A DNA stretch of 64,000 nt from Pseudactinotalea terrae (GTDB taxonomy: Bacteria > Actinomycetota > Actinomycetes > Actinomycetales > Beutenbergiaceae): NCBI RefSeq assembly GCF_009733845.1, contig NZ_WNXZ01000002.1:372001-436000 (forward strand), read 5' to 3'. This document shows positions 47,950 to 56,840 of this stretch, piece by piece. Within the stretch, counting starts at the first letter, position 1. Every line of letters begins with the position of its first letter. The position numbers were made by a program, and so were the translations under genes. The notes under the pieces are model-generated. The model searched no databases and was not told the DNA's origin. It was given only the letters and a program-made list of their open reading frames with translations.

Positions 47950-49509
47950 TCAGACGGACAGCAGAACGGGCGACGCTGACGCGGTGGCTGGGTCGTCGCT
48001 TCGGAAGTGTGCTCCGACCGAGGTGGTCCGAGCCAGTGCCGCCTGCGCGCAGGCATGCGCGATCAGCAGCAGGTTCGCGTCCTCGTGAGAGGCGCGGTCG
48101 GTGGGCTGCGGCGCCGCGGCCAGCCACCCGGAGAGCGTCTCGACGGCCTCGGCGAGCTTCTCGCCGTCGCGAACCAGCCCGACGGCGTCCCACATCACCT
48201 GCTGGATCGCCGCCCGGCTCACCCCCACCCCCGATTTCAAAGCACTTTTGACACCGTCTCGGGTGGTGAGACCTTCTCGTCCCACGGATGTCGAAAGTGC
48301 GTTGAAATCGGAGGGGTGGGGGGTGGCGGGCCAGTGCTCCAGGTCGGCGAGGGCCAGGGCGGCGCGGTGCCCGAAGACGGCGCCCTCGAGCAGGGAGTTG
48401 GAGGCGAGCCGGTTGGCGCCGTGCACGCCGGTGCGGGCGCACTCGCCGATCGCGAACAGCCCGGGCACGCTGGTGCGGCCGTGCAGGTCGGTGGCGATCC
48501 CGCCCATCCAGTAGTGCGCCGCCGGCGTGATCGGCACCGGCTCCTGCGCCCAGTCCAGCCCGGCGGCGCGCACCGCGGCGTCGATGCTGGGGAAGCGCTC
48601 GGCGAGGAAGCCGGCACCCAGCGCCGTGGCGTCGAGCGTGACCGGCACGCCGCCCTGACGGGTCATCTCGGCGAACACCGCACGCGCCACCACGTCGCGA
48701 GGAGCGAGCTCGGCGCCCTCGACCTCGGTCATGAACCGTTCGCCCTCGGCGTTCCGGAGCACCGCGCCCTCGCCGCGGACCGCCTCGGAGACCAGGAAGT
48801 TGCCGGCACGCGCCAGCGTGGTGGGGTGGAACTGGTACAGCTCCACGTCCGCGATCCTCGCGCCGACCCGCGCAGCGCAGGCGACGCCGTCGCCAGTAGC
48901 TGCGGGCGGGTTCGAGGTGTACGGGTAGAGCTGGCCCGCGCCCCCGGTGGCGAGGACCACGGCGTCGGCGTCGAAACGGTCGCGAGCGCCGCCGTCGAGC
49001 TCGACATCGGCGCCGACGACCCGGCTGCCCGGGCCGCGCTCGGTCAGCAAGGACAGCAGGAACGCGTGCTCGTGGATGGTGACGTGCCGCTCCCGGAGCC
49101 GTGCGACCAGGGCTGCCTCGATGACGGCGCCGGTCGCGTCGCCACCCGCGTGCAGCACGCGGGGGTAGGAGTGGGCGGCCTCGAGACCGCGCGAGAGCTC
49201 GCCGTCGCGGGAGTCGAAGGCGACGCCGAGGGCGATCAGCTCGTGGATGCGGTCCGGGCCCTCGGCGCACAGCACACGCACGGCCTCGGGGTCGCAGAGC
49301 CCGGCGCCGGCCGCGAGCGTGTCGGAGATGTGGGACTCGACCGAGTCGTCGCTGAAGACCGCTGCCGCGACCCCGCCCTGGGCGTAGCGCGTGTTGGAGC
49401 TCCCGAGCTCGCCCTTGGTGACCACCAGCACCTCGTGGCCGGCGTCGGCGGCGTCCAGCGCGAGCGACAGGCCCGCGATGCCGGACCCGACCACGAGCAC
49501 GCGGGTCAT
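47950..49509 (-). CDS. nadB: L-aspartate oxidase with in-frame palindromic insert
   Basis: A 519-residue flavoenzyme that oxidises aspartate to iminoaspartate, the first step of NAD synthesis. It shows VLVVGSGIAGLSLALDAADA, SSNTRYAQGGVAAA, LATGGAGQLYPYTSNP, QFHPTTLARAG and GECARTGVHGANRLASNSLLEG. Between this FAD domain and the helical domain (SRAAIQQVMWDAVGLVRDG) lies an extra stretch of about 30 residues (about 397-428) coded by the palindromic repeat at 48225-48319. The frame is kept and no stop arises. The ATG at 49509 overlaps the nadA stop. Confidence 0.94.
   Translation of the reverse strand: MTRVLVVGSGIAGLSLALDAADAGHEVLVVTKGELGSSNTRYAQGGVAAAVFSDDSVESHISDTLAAGAGLCDPEAVRVLCAEGPDRIHELIALGVAFDSRDGELSRGLEAAHSYPRVLHAGGDATGAVIEAALVARLRERHVTIHEHAFLLSLLTERGPGSRVVGADVELDGGARDRFDADAVVLATGGAGQLYPYTSNPPAATGDGVACAARVGARIADVELYQFHPTTLARAGNFLVSEAVRGEGAVLRNAEGERFMTEVEGAELAPRDVVARAVFAEMTRQGGVPVTLDATALGAGFLAERFPSIDAAVRAAGLDWAQEPVPITPAAHYWMGGIATDLHGRTSVPGLFAIGECARTGVHGANRLASNSLLEGAVFGHRAALALADLEHWPATPHPSDFNALSTSVGREGLTTRDGVKSALKSGVGVSRAAIQQVMWDAVGLVRDGEKLAEAVETLSGWLAAAPQPTDRASHEDANLLLIAHACAQAALARTTSVGAHFRSDDPATASASPVLLSV
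48225..48319. repeat. Palindromic element inserted in nadB
   Basis: A left arm of 29 bases (48225-48253, with CCGATTTCAAAGCACTTTTGACA) pairs with a right arm of 31 bases (48289-48319, with TGTCGAAAGTGCGTTGAAAT) with few mismatches; GTCTC/GAGAC forms an inner hairpin. The right arm is identical over 30 bases (48290-48319) to 21601-21630 between metG and tatD. In nadB it adds a peptide in a domain linker. Confidence 0.88.
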
Positions 49510-50807
49510 CGCGCGGCTCCCGACGAGGCGTCGGGCCTGGCCTCGAGCATCCGCTCGAGGGCGATCCGGGCGTGGGTGGTCACATCCTGCGGCACCGAGA
49601 TCTGGTTGAGCGTCTCGCCCGCGACGAGCCCCTCGAGGACCCAGGCGAGGTAGCCGGGGTGGATCCGGTACATGGTCGAGCACGGGCACACCACGGGGTC
49701 GAGGCAGAAGATCGTGTGCTGCGGGTGCTGCGCGGCGAGCCGCTGCACGAGGTTGATCTCGGTGCCGATCGCGAACGTGGTGGGCTCGGTGGCACCCTCG
49801 ATCGCGCGGCGGATGTAGTCGGTGGAGCCAGACTCATCGGCAGCGTCGACCACGGGCATCGGGCACTCGGGGTGCACGATCACGCGCACGCCGGGGTGCT
49901 CGGCGCGGGCCCGGGCGATCTGGTCGACCGTGAACCGCTTGTGCACCGAGCAGAACCCGTGCCACAGGAGCACCTTGGCCTCGGACAGCGTGGCTTCCTC
50001 GTTGCCGCCGAGGGGCTTGTTGGGGTTCCACGTGGGCATCTGCTCGAGCGGGATGCCCATGGCCTTGGCGGTGTTGCGGCCCAGGTGCTGGTCGGGGAAG
50101 AACAGCACGCGCTGACCGCGCTCGAACGCCCACGCCAGCACGGTCGAGGCGTTCGAGGACGTGCACACGATGCCCCCGTTGCGGCCGCAGAAGGCCTTCA
50201 GCGCAGCGGAGGAGTTCATGTAGGTCACCGGGATCACGGGTACCCGGCCGGACTCGTCGGGCCGGGTGCCGTACAGCTCGGTCAGCTGCTCCCAGCACTC
50301 CTCGACCTGGTCGCTGTTCGCCATGTCGGCCATCGAGCAGCCGGCGGCGAGGTTCGGCAGGATCACGCGCTGGTCCGGGCCGGACAGCATGTCGGCGGTC
50401 TCGGCCATGAAGTGCACGCCGCAGAAGATGATCGCTCGGGCGTCCGGGTGCTCCTTGGTCGCCTGCGCGAGCTGGTAGGAGTCGCCCACGTAATCCGCAT
50501 AGGTGACCACCTCGTCACGCTGGTAGAAGTGCCCGAGGATCACGGCGTCGTCGGCCAGCGTGGCGCGAGCGGCGCGGATCCAGGAGTCGAGCTCCGCGGG
50601 GGAGGCGTCGCGGTACCGCTGCGGGAGCGACCCCTGCCGAGGTGAGCCGAGCGGGAGCGTGTCGGCCTGCGAGGCGCCGGGACCGTAGCCGGGGGCGCGG
50701 GCGTCGAGCTCCCAGGGCCCGCTGCCGAGCTCGGAGGAGCAGGTGCTGCCGGGCGCGCCGGCGTCGATGCTGCGGATCCGCAGATCGACCGAGGCGGTGG
50801 TTGTCAT
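49506..50807 (-). CDS. nadA: Quinolinate synthase
   Basis: A 433-residue iron-sulfur enzyme that condenses iminoaspartate with dihydroxyacetone phosphate. The core holds ILGHFYQRDEVVTYADYVGD, GVHFMAETADML, LAAGCSMADMA, HPECPMPVVDAA and LDPVVCPCSTMYRI, which supply the cluster cysteines. An N-terminal extension of about 60 residues matches longer actinobacterial NadA. The start at 50807 overlaps the nrtR stop by four bases. Confidence 0.95.
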   Translation of the reverse strand: MTTTASVDLRIRSIDAGAPGSTCSSELGSGPWELDARAPGYGPGASQADTLPLGSPRQGSLPQRYRDASPAELDSWIRAARATLADDAVILGHFYQRDEVVTYADYVGDSYQLAQATKEHPDARAIIFCGVHFMAETADMLSGPDQRVILPNLAAGCSMADMANSDQVEECWEQLTELYGTRPDESGRVPVIPVTYMNSSAALKAFCGRNGGIVCTSSNASTVLAWAFERGQRVLFFPDQHLGRNTAKAMGIPLEQMPTWNPNKPLGGNEEATLSEAKVLLWHGFCSVHKRFTVDQIARARAEHPGVRVIVHPECPMPVVDAADESGSTDYIRRAIEGATEPTTFAIGTEINLVQRLAAQHPQHTIFCLDPVVCPCSTMYRIHPGYLAWVLEGLVAGETLNQISVPQDVTTHARIALERMLEARPDASSGAAR

Positions 50808-51505
50808 GTGTCGCTCCTCGTGGGCTGGGCGATCGGGCCGAGGTCGACGGGTTCGACCTCGGTGTTGTAGCGGTACAGCCGGGCGGGCCGGTGCGCACCG
50901 CCGGTGCGCATCTCGCTCGTGGGGACGACGGCGCCGTCCGCCTCCACCTGCCGGCGGAAGTTGGCGGGGTCGAGCCGCTTCTGGCGAACGATCTCGTGCA
51001 CCTCGCGCAGCTCGCGCAGCGTGAAGGTCTCGCCGAGCAGCGCGTGTGCGATGCGGCCGTAGGAGACCTTGTTGCGCAGCCGCCAGAGCGCGTACTCGAC
51101 GACGAGGTTGTGGTCGAAAGCCAGCGTGGGCAGATCGTCGGCCGCGAGCCAGCGCACGTTCTGCTGGGGGCGGGCGTGGGCGACCTCGTCCGCGCGGACC
51201 AGCGCCCAGTAGACGACCGAGACGACTCGGCGGCCGTCGGGGGAGCGCCCCGGGTCGCCGAACGTGTACATCTGCTCGAGGTAGGCGGGTTCGAGACCCG
51301 TGGTCGCGGCGAGGGTGCGGCGGGCGGCGTCCTGGAGCGTCTCGTCGCCGAGCGGGCCGCCGGGCAGGGCCCAGCGGCCGTCGAACGGCTCGCGGGTGCG
51401 GAAGACGAGGGGGAGCGAGAGCGTGGGCGGCTCCGCGCTACGCGGGTCCTCGTTGCGCAGCGCGAAGATCACGGTGGAGACCGCTACCTCCGGGGACTCA
51501 CCCAT
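50804..51505 (-). CDS. nrtR: NrtR, Nudix-related repressor of NAD synthesis
   Basis: A 233-residue protein with an N-terminal Nudix fold and a C-terminal winged helix (ELREVHEIVRQKRLDPANFR, then MRTGGAHRPARLYRY). The Nudix box is degenerate: GPLGDETLQDAARRTLAATT lacks the catalytic Glu residues, as in NrtR repressors that sense ADP-ribose or NAD. It is the first gene of the nrtR-nadA-nadB-SRPBCC-nadC-nifS operon, with AAGGAG before the ATG and two palindromic boxes upstream. Confidence 0.92.
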   Translation of the reverse strand: MGESPEVAVSTVIFALRNEDPRSAEPPTLSLPLVFRTREPFDGRWALPGGPLGDETLQDAARRTLAATTGLEPAYLEQMYTFGDPGRSPDGRRVVSVVYWALVRADEVAHARPQQNVRWLAADDLPTLAFDHNLVVEYALWRLRNKVSYGRIAHALLGETFTLRELREVHEIVRQKRLDPANFRRQVEADGAVVPTSEMRTGGAHRPARLYRYNTEVEPVDLGPIAQPTRSDT

Positions 51506-51518
51506 CTGCGCTCCTTAG

Positions 51519-51531
51519 GGTCACAATGACC
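51519..51531. promoter_or_regulatory. nrtR: NrtR box 1
   Basis: GGTCACAATGACC is a palindrome with a three-base centre. It lies about 8-20 bases downstream of the predicted transcription start, in a good place to block elongation or initiation. It is part of a 22-base direct repeat with box 2, differing by one base. Confidence 0.8.
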
Positions 51532-51545
51532 TGAACTCGTAAAGA

Positions 51546-51574
51546 ACCTTAGTGTCACAATGACCTGAACGCAA
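51546..51574 (-). promoter_or_regulatory. Promoter of the NAD operon
   Basis: On the minus strand, TTGCGT (51574-51569) and TAAGGT (51551-51546) are spaced exactly 17 bases apart, close to the housekeeping -35/-10 pattern. Transcription would begin near 51539. NrtR box 2 fills the spacer. Confidence 0.7.
51553..51565. promoter_or_regulatory. nrtR: NrtR box 2
   Basis: TGTCACAATGACC repeats box 1 with a single change at 34 bp distance. It sits between the -35 and -10 elements, so binding would shut off the promoter directly. The spacing is near three helical turns, allowing both boxes to be bound on one face. Confidence 0.8.
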
Positions 51575-51603
51575 GCGCGGCCCGCAGCACCTACCATGAG
51601 CGG

Positions 51604-52206
51604 GTGGCTCGAACTGGAACTCGTCTCACGCGTCGTCTCGTTGCACCGCTCGCCGGGCTTGCGCTCGCGGGCGCGCTGATCGCGGGCTGTGCGCCCGCCC
51701 CTGGCACCGCCGCTGTGGTGGACGGCCAGGTGATCGGCGAGAGCGACGTGACCGCAGCCCTCGAGGACTGGAACACGTTCGTGCGCGCCAGCATCCTGGC
51801 CCAGCAGCCGGATGCCTCCGCCGAGGACCTGGCCGCCCAGATGGCGCAGCCGGCGGCCGTGCTCAACCGGCTCGTCGCGGCGCCCACGATCCTCGAGGTG
51901 GTCAGCGAGGCCGGCGCCGGGGTGTCCGAGTCGCAGGCGCTCGAGACCTGGGGGGCACTGGGCCAGCAGCTCGGGTTCGATGCCAGCGGAGAGCTGAGCG
52001 ACGCCTCGATGCTCTACCTGCGCAGCCAGATCGCCATCGAGTCGCTCGGTGACGCCCCGAACGCGCAGGAGATCCAGGGAGAGATCGGCAGCCGGCTCGC
52101 CGAGCTCGACGTCACGGTGAGCGAGCGCTACGGCACCTGGACCGAGGAGGGCCTGATGGCCTCCACCTGGGACTGGATCGAGTCGCCGGCACCCGAGGTC
52201 GCGTGA
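51604..52206 (+). CDS. Lipoprotein with SurA N-terminal-like domain
   Basis: A 200-residue secreted protein. The N-terminus is a lipoprotein signal: basic RTGTRLTRRL, hydrophobic AGLALAGALIAG, then Cys after Ala-Gly (IAGC). The rest is helical like the N-terminal part of SurA/PrsA chaperones, without a PPIase domain. TACCAT six bases before the GTG at 51604 suggests a leaderless mRNA. mazG overlaps its stop by four bases; the mfd-lipoprotein-mazG-eno order is known in actinobacteria. Confidence 0.82.
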   Translation: MARTGTRLTRRLVAPLAGLALAGALIAGCAPAPGTAAVVDGQVIGESDVTAALEDWNTFVRASILAQQPDASAEDLAAQMAQPAAVLNRLVAAPTILEVVSEAGAGVSESQALETWGALGQQLGFDASGELSDASMLYLRSQIAIESLGDAPNAQEIQGEIGSRLAELDVTVSERYGTWTEEGLMASTWDWIESPAPEVA

Positions 52207-52862
52207 CCTCTGAGCCCGCGGGCGCGGCGCTGCTCGAGGCCGTCGCGGTCATGGACCGGCTGCGGTCCCCGGGCGGCTGCCCGTGGGATGCGGAGCAGAC
52301 GCACGCCTCGCTCGCGCCGTACGCGATCGAAGAGGCCCACGAGGTCGCGGAGGCCGCCGAGCAGGGCGATCACGAAGCCCTCGCCGAGGAGCTGGGCGAT
52401 CTGCTGCTGCAGGTGCTGTTCCACGCCCGGGTGGCCAGCGAACGCACCCGCACCGGCGATGCGGGCGGTTTCGACATCGACGACGTCGCGCGCGGCCTCG
52501 TCGCCAAGCTGACCCGCCGCCACCCGCACGTGTTCGGCGACAGCGCGGCAGCGACCGCGCAGGAGGTCACCGCGCAGTGGGACGCCATCAAGACGGTCGA
52601 GAAGCAGCGGGCCCACCCGCTCGACGACATCCCCACCGCGCTGCCGGCCCTCGCGCGCGCCCAGAAGGTGGTGAGCCGGCTGCGCAAGGCGGGTTCGCCG
52701 TCGAGCACTCCCAAGGCGGCGGAGCACGACGACGGCGCACGCCTCGGTGCAGCGCTGCTCGCCCTGGTCGTCGAGGCCGATGCGCAGGGCATCGACGCCG
52801 AGGCGTCGCTGCGTGCCGCGACCCGCGATCTGGAACGAGCCAGCCGAGGTGCAGGCTCCTGA
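52203..52862 (+). CDS. mazG: MazG-family nucleotide pyrophosphohydrolase
   Basis: A 219-residue enzyme that hydrolyses nucleoside triphosphates to monophosphates. It has RSPGGCPWDAEQTHASLAPY and the metal-binding EEAHEVAEAAEQGD then EELGDLLLQVLFHA, followed by RRHPHVFGD and WDAIKTVEKQ. Only one MazG domain is fully recognisable; the C-terminal 60 residues are diverged. The GTG at 52203 overlaps the lipoprotein stop. Confidence 0.9.
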   Translation: MTSEPAGAALLEAVAVMDRLRSPGGCPWDAEQTHASLAPYAIEEAHEVAEAAEQGDHEALAEELGDLLLQVLFHARVASERTRTGDAGGFDIDDVARGLVAKLTRRHPHVFGDSAAATAQEVTAQWDAIKTVEKQRAHPLDDIPTALPALARAQKVVSRLRKAGSPSSTPKAAEHDDGARLGAALLALVVEADAQGIDAEASLRAATRDLERASRGAGS

Positions 52863-52886
52863 TGGCGCCTGAGTAGGGTCAGCAGC

Positions 52887-53174
52887 ATGATCCTCATCCA
52901 GACCGTCTTCCACGGCGACGACGTCCGCCTGCCCCTGCGGCCCGCGCACCGCGAGCTGCTGCAGGGACTCACCGACGAGGGCATCCTGCTGCTCGGGGGC
53001 CCGTTCGAGGACGCCTCCGGCGGTGCGCTGCTGCTCGACGCCACCCGTGAGCGCGTACAGGCCTACCTCGACTCGGACCCCTACATGACCTGCTCCGACG
53101 TCGAGATCACCACCTTCAAGGAGTGGCAGCCGATGGTCGGCAGCGTGCGCGACGAGCTCGCCGCCGGCGCCTGA
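52887..53174 (+). CDS. YciI-like protein
   Basis: A 95-residue YCII-related protein with a ferredoxin-like fold: RPAHRELLQGLTDEGILLLG with the conserved His, then GGPFEDASGGALLL and YLDSDPYMTCSDVEITTF. Members may be small hydrolases or accessory proteins. TAGGGT seven bases before the ATG implies a leaderless message. Confidence 0.85.
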   Translation: MILIQTVFHGDDVRLPLRPAHRELLQGLTDEGILLLGGPFEDASGGALLLDATRERVQAYLDSDPYMTCSDVEITTFKEWQPMVGSVRDELAAGA

Positions 53175-53279
53175 GCGCAGCGCCTCGCCCGGCAGCTGGC
53201 GGGTGACGAACACCACCGCGGGCGGCCCTCGTGCCAGGGCTAGGGTTGAACGCGGATTCCAGAAGATTTCACACTTTGA

Positions 53280-54590
<1,311 letters not shown>

Positions 54591-54607
54591 TCCGAGGTGA
54601 CCCCGCG

Positions 54608-54637
54608 GCCCCCGGCACGTTCACACGTGCCGGGGGC
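54608..54637 (+). terminator. Terminator of eno
   Basis: GCCCCCGGCACGT at 54608-54620 pairs perfectly with ACGTGCCGGGGGC at 54625-54637 around a four-base loop. It lies 18 bases after the eno stop. No T-run follows. Confidence 0.75.
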
Positions 54638-54720
54638 TGCGCCGTTCGTGCTGACGGCTCGTCGACGTGACCGACGACCCGCCTCGGAATGAGCCGGGTG
54701 GTCGGCAGGTTGCAGCGAGC

Positions 54721-55419
54721 ATGAAGATCGACATCTGGTCCGACATCGTCTGCCCGTTCTGCTACATCGGCAAGCGTCACCTCGAGCTTGCCCTCGAGCA
54801 GTTCCCGCACCGCGACCAGGTGGAGATCTCCTGGCGCAGCTTCCAGCTCGACCCCTCGGCGCCCGAGGTGACGACCGAGCCGTCCAGCCAGATGCTGGCA
54901 CGCAAGTACGGCATGCCGGTGGAGCAGGCGCTCGCCAACCAGCGGGCGCTGGAGCAGCAGGCAGCCGGGGTCGGGCTCGAGTACCACCTGGAGACCACCC
55001 GCACCGGCAACACCTTCGACATCCACCGGGTGCTGCACCTGGCGAACGAGGAGGGGCTGGGCGACGCCGCTCAGGACCGATTCATGCGCGCCCACTTCAG
55101 CGACAACGAGCAGGTCAACGACCCGGATGTGCTGGTGCGGCTGGCCGGCGAGGTCGGCCTGGACGAGACGCGTGTGCAGCAGGTGCTCGCCGGTGACGAG
55201 TACGCCGACGCGGTGCGTGCCGACATCGCCCAGGCCGGCGCGTACGGGGCGCGGGGAGTGCCGTTCTTCGTGCTCGCCGAGGCGGTGGGCGTGTCCGGGG
55301 CGCAGCCGATCGAGGTGTTCACGCGCGCGCTGGAGCAGGCGTGGGCCACGGCCAACCCGCTGCAGATGGTCTCCGCTGCCGATGGTGCGAACTGCGAGGG
55401 CGACGCCTGCGCGGTGTGA
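54721..55419 (+). CDS. FrnE-like DsbA-family oxidoreductase
   Basis: A 232-residue thioredoxin-fold protein with the active site CPFC (Cys11, Cys14) in IWSDIVCPFCYIG, the helical insert, and the cis-Pro loop GVPFFVLAE; it ends in a second Cys pair (CEGDACAV). FrnE is a cytoplasmic isomerase linked to stress resistance and to tailoring of aromatic compounds. The ATG at 54721 was preferred; an in-frame GTG at 54667 would add 18 residues. It has no signal peptide. Confidence 0.88.
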   Translation: MKIDIWSDIVCPFCYIGKRHLELALEQFPHRDQVEISWRSFQLDPSAPEVTTEPSSQMLARKYGMPVEQALANQRALEQQAAGVGLEYHLETTRTGNTFDIHRVLHLANEEGLGDAAQDRFMRAHFSDNEQVNDPDVLVRLAGEVGLDETRVQQVLAGDEYADAVRADIAQAGAYGARGVPFFVLAEAVGVSGAQPIEVFTRALEQAWATANPLQMVSAADGANCEGDACAV

Positions 55420-55450
55420 GGTGGTGCTGCGGCCGGGGCGCTCCACGCAC

Positions 55451-55545
55451 CGGAACGACCAGCTTCTGGAACGAAGTCCGCGCTCGATGCGATGGCAACC
55501 GGTTGCTTCGTCCTCTGGCCGTCTTCGACCGTGGACTTTGTTCCA
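55451..55545. repeat. Nested palindrome upstream of ftsB
   Basis: TGGAACGAAGTCC at 55467-55479 pairs with GGACTTTGTTCCA at 55533-55545 with one mismatch; a further GGAACGA copy lies at about 55452. In the middle is a perfect 12-bp palindrome GCAACCGGTTGC (55495-55506), which looks like a LacI-type operator. The region 55420-55666 shows no reading frame I can support. Confidence 0.6.
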
Positions 55546-55666
55546 CATACGCGTGGGTGCGCGCGTCACGAATCCCAGGGGTCTGGCCGGCTCCGGGGAG
55601 GACTGCCCACGACGCGCGCCACGTCACCTGCGGCCGAACCGCGCGCAGGTGAGGGAACATGTGGTG

Positions 55667-56275
55667 GTGAGCTCCCGCCGTCCTGTTGCACCCCGCACGA
55701 CCGCCGCCGGTGCGTCGCGCTCTGCGACGGCCCAGCGCAAGCCGGCCCGCGGCAGCCGCGCGACCTCACGCCCGGCGAAGGGCTCCACAGCCTCCAGCAA
55801 GCCGCTGCGCAAGCCGAGCGCCACGCCGCGCCGGGCGAGCACCGCACCCGCTGGCGGTGCCACGGTCGAGCGGCACGACGAGCCGAGGCAGGTGACGGTG
55901 CGGATGGTGATGCTGTTCGTCGTCGTGCTGGTCGCGTTCGTCCTGCTCGCCCCCACGCTTCGTGCCTACGTCGCGCAGCAGGAGCAGCTACGGGAGCTCA
56001 ACGACGCGATCGCGGCCAGCGAGGAGCGCAACGCAGCGCTCGAGGACGCCGTCGAACGCTGGGAGGACGCAGCGTTCGTGCAGGCCCAGGCTCGTGATCG
56101 GCTCGGGTTCGTGATGCCGGGGGAGACGCCTTACGTGGTGGTCGATCCCGAGACCGTGACCGGCGAGGAGCCCACGAGCACCGAGGATGACGGGCCGGTG
56201 ACCATGCCGCGCACCGGCCCGTGGTACCTGACCGTGTGGGACTCCGTGCAGGTCGCCGGTGAGGTCGACGACTGA
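55667..56275 (+). CDS. FtsB/DivIC-type septum formation initiator
   Basis: A 202-residue division protein with a long basic, Ser/Ala/Pro-rich cytoplasmic tail (about 70 residues), one membrane helix (MVMLFVVVLVAFVLLAPTLR), and an extracytoplasmic coiled coil (QQEQLRELNDAIAASEERNA), then ARDRLGFVMPGETPYVVVD. It would join the FtsQ/FtsL complex. The start is uncertain: four in-frame GTGs (55649, 55661, 55664, 55667) surround a GAGGGAA site; the last two have the best spacing. Confidence 0.88.
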   Translation: MSSRRPVAPRTTAAGASRSATAQRKPARGSRATSRPAKGSTASSKPLRKPSATPRRASTAPAGGATVERHDEPRQVTVRMVMLFVVVLVAFVLLAPTLRAYVAQQEQLRELNDAIAASEERNAALEDAVERWEDAAFVQAQARDRLGFVMPGETPYVVVDPETVTGEEPTSTEDDGPVTMPRTGPWYLTVWDSVQVAGEVDD

Positions 56276-56766
56276 TGACCGAGCTGGTCAGCCAGGCCGA
56301 CCTCGACGTCATCACCGAGCAGCTGGGCCGGCCGGCACGCGGGGTCGTGTCGGTCGCGGCCCGGTGCGTGTGCGGCCGCCCGACCGTGGTGCGCACGGCG
56401 CCCCGGCTGCCCGACGGCACGCCGTTCCCGACGACGTTCTACCTGACCTGCCCGCCCGCCGTCGCGGCCGTCAGCACGCTCGAGGCCAGTGGCGTCATGA
56501 AGCAGATGAGCGCTCGGATCGCCGAGGACCCGGATCTCGCCGCTGCGCACCGGGCTGCCCACGAGGACTACCTGCGCCGCCGTCACGAGCTCGGCGAGGT
56601 CCCCGAGATCGAGGGCATCAGCGCCGGTGGCATGCCCGACCGCGTCAAGTGCCTGCACGTGCTGGTCGGGCACGCGCTCGCCGTCGGCCCAGGGGTCAAC
56701 CCGATCGGCGACGAGGCCCTCGCGCTCATCCGCGAGAGCTGGCGGCCGGACCGCTGCACCTGCTGA
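56275..56766 (+). CDS. DUF501 protein
   Basis: A 163-residue protein of the DUF501 family, widely found between ftsB and ppx in actinobacteria. It has RCVCGRPTVVRTAPRLPDGT, PTTFYLTCPPAV, GGMPDRVKCLHVLVGHAL and a Cys pair at the very end (RCTC), so metal binding is possible. The ATG overlaps the ftsB stop by one base (TGATG). The function is unknown. Confidence 0.9.
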   Translation: MTELVSQADLDVITEQLGRPARGVVSVAARCVCGRPTVVRTAPRLPDGTPFPTTFYLTCPPAVAAVSTLEASGVMKQMSARIAEDPDLAAAHRAAHEDYLRRRHELGEVPEIEGISAGGMPDRVKCLHVLVGHALAVGPGVNPIGDEALALIRESWRPDRCTC

Positions 56767-56840
56767 GCCGCAGCCCGTTCTCGCCGCCCGGAACGGCTTC
56801 CCCGTCGTCGAGCCCCCTCCGCTCGTGGCAAGGTGTGGCC

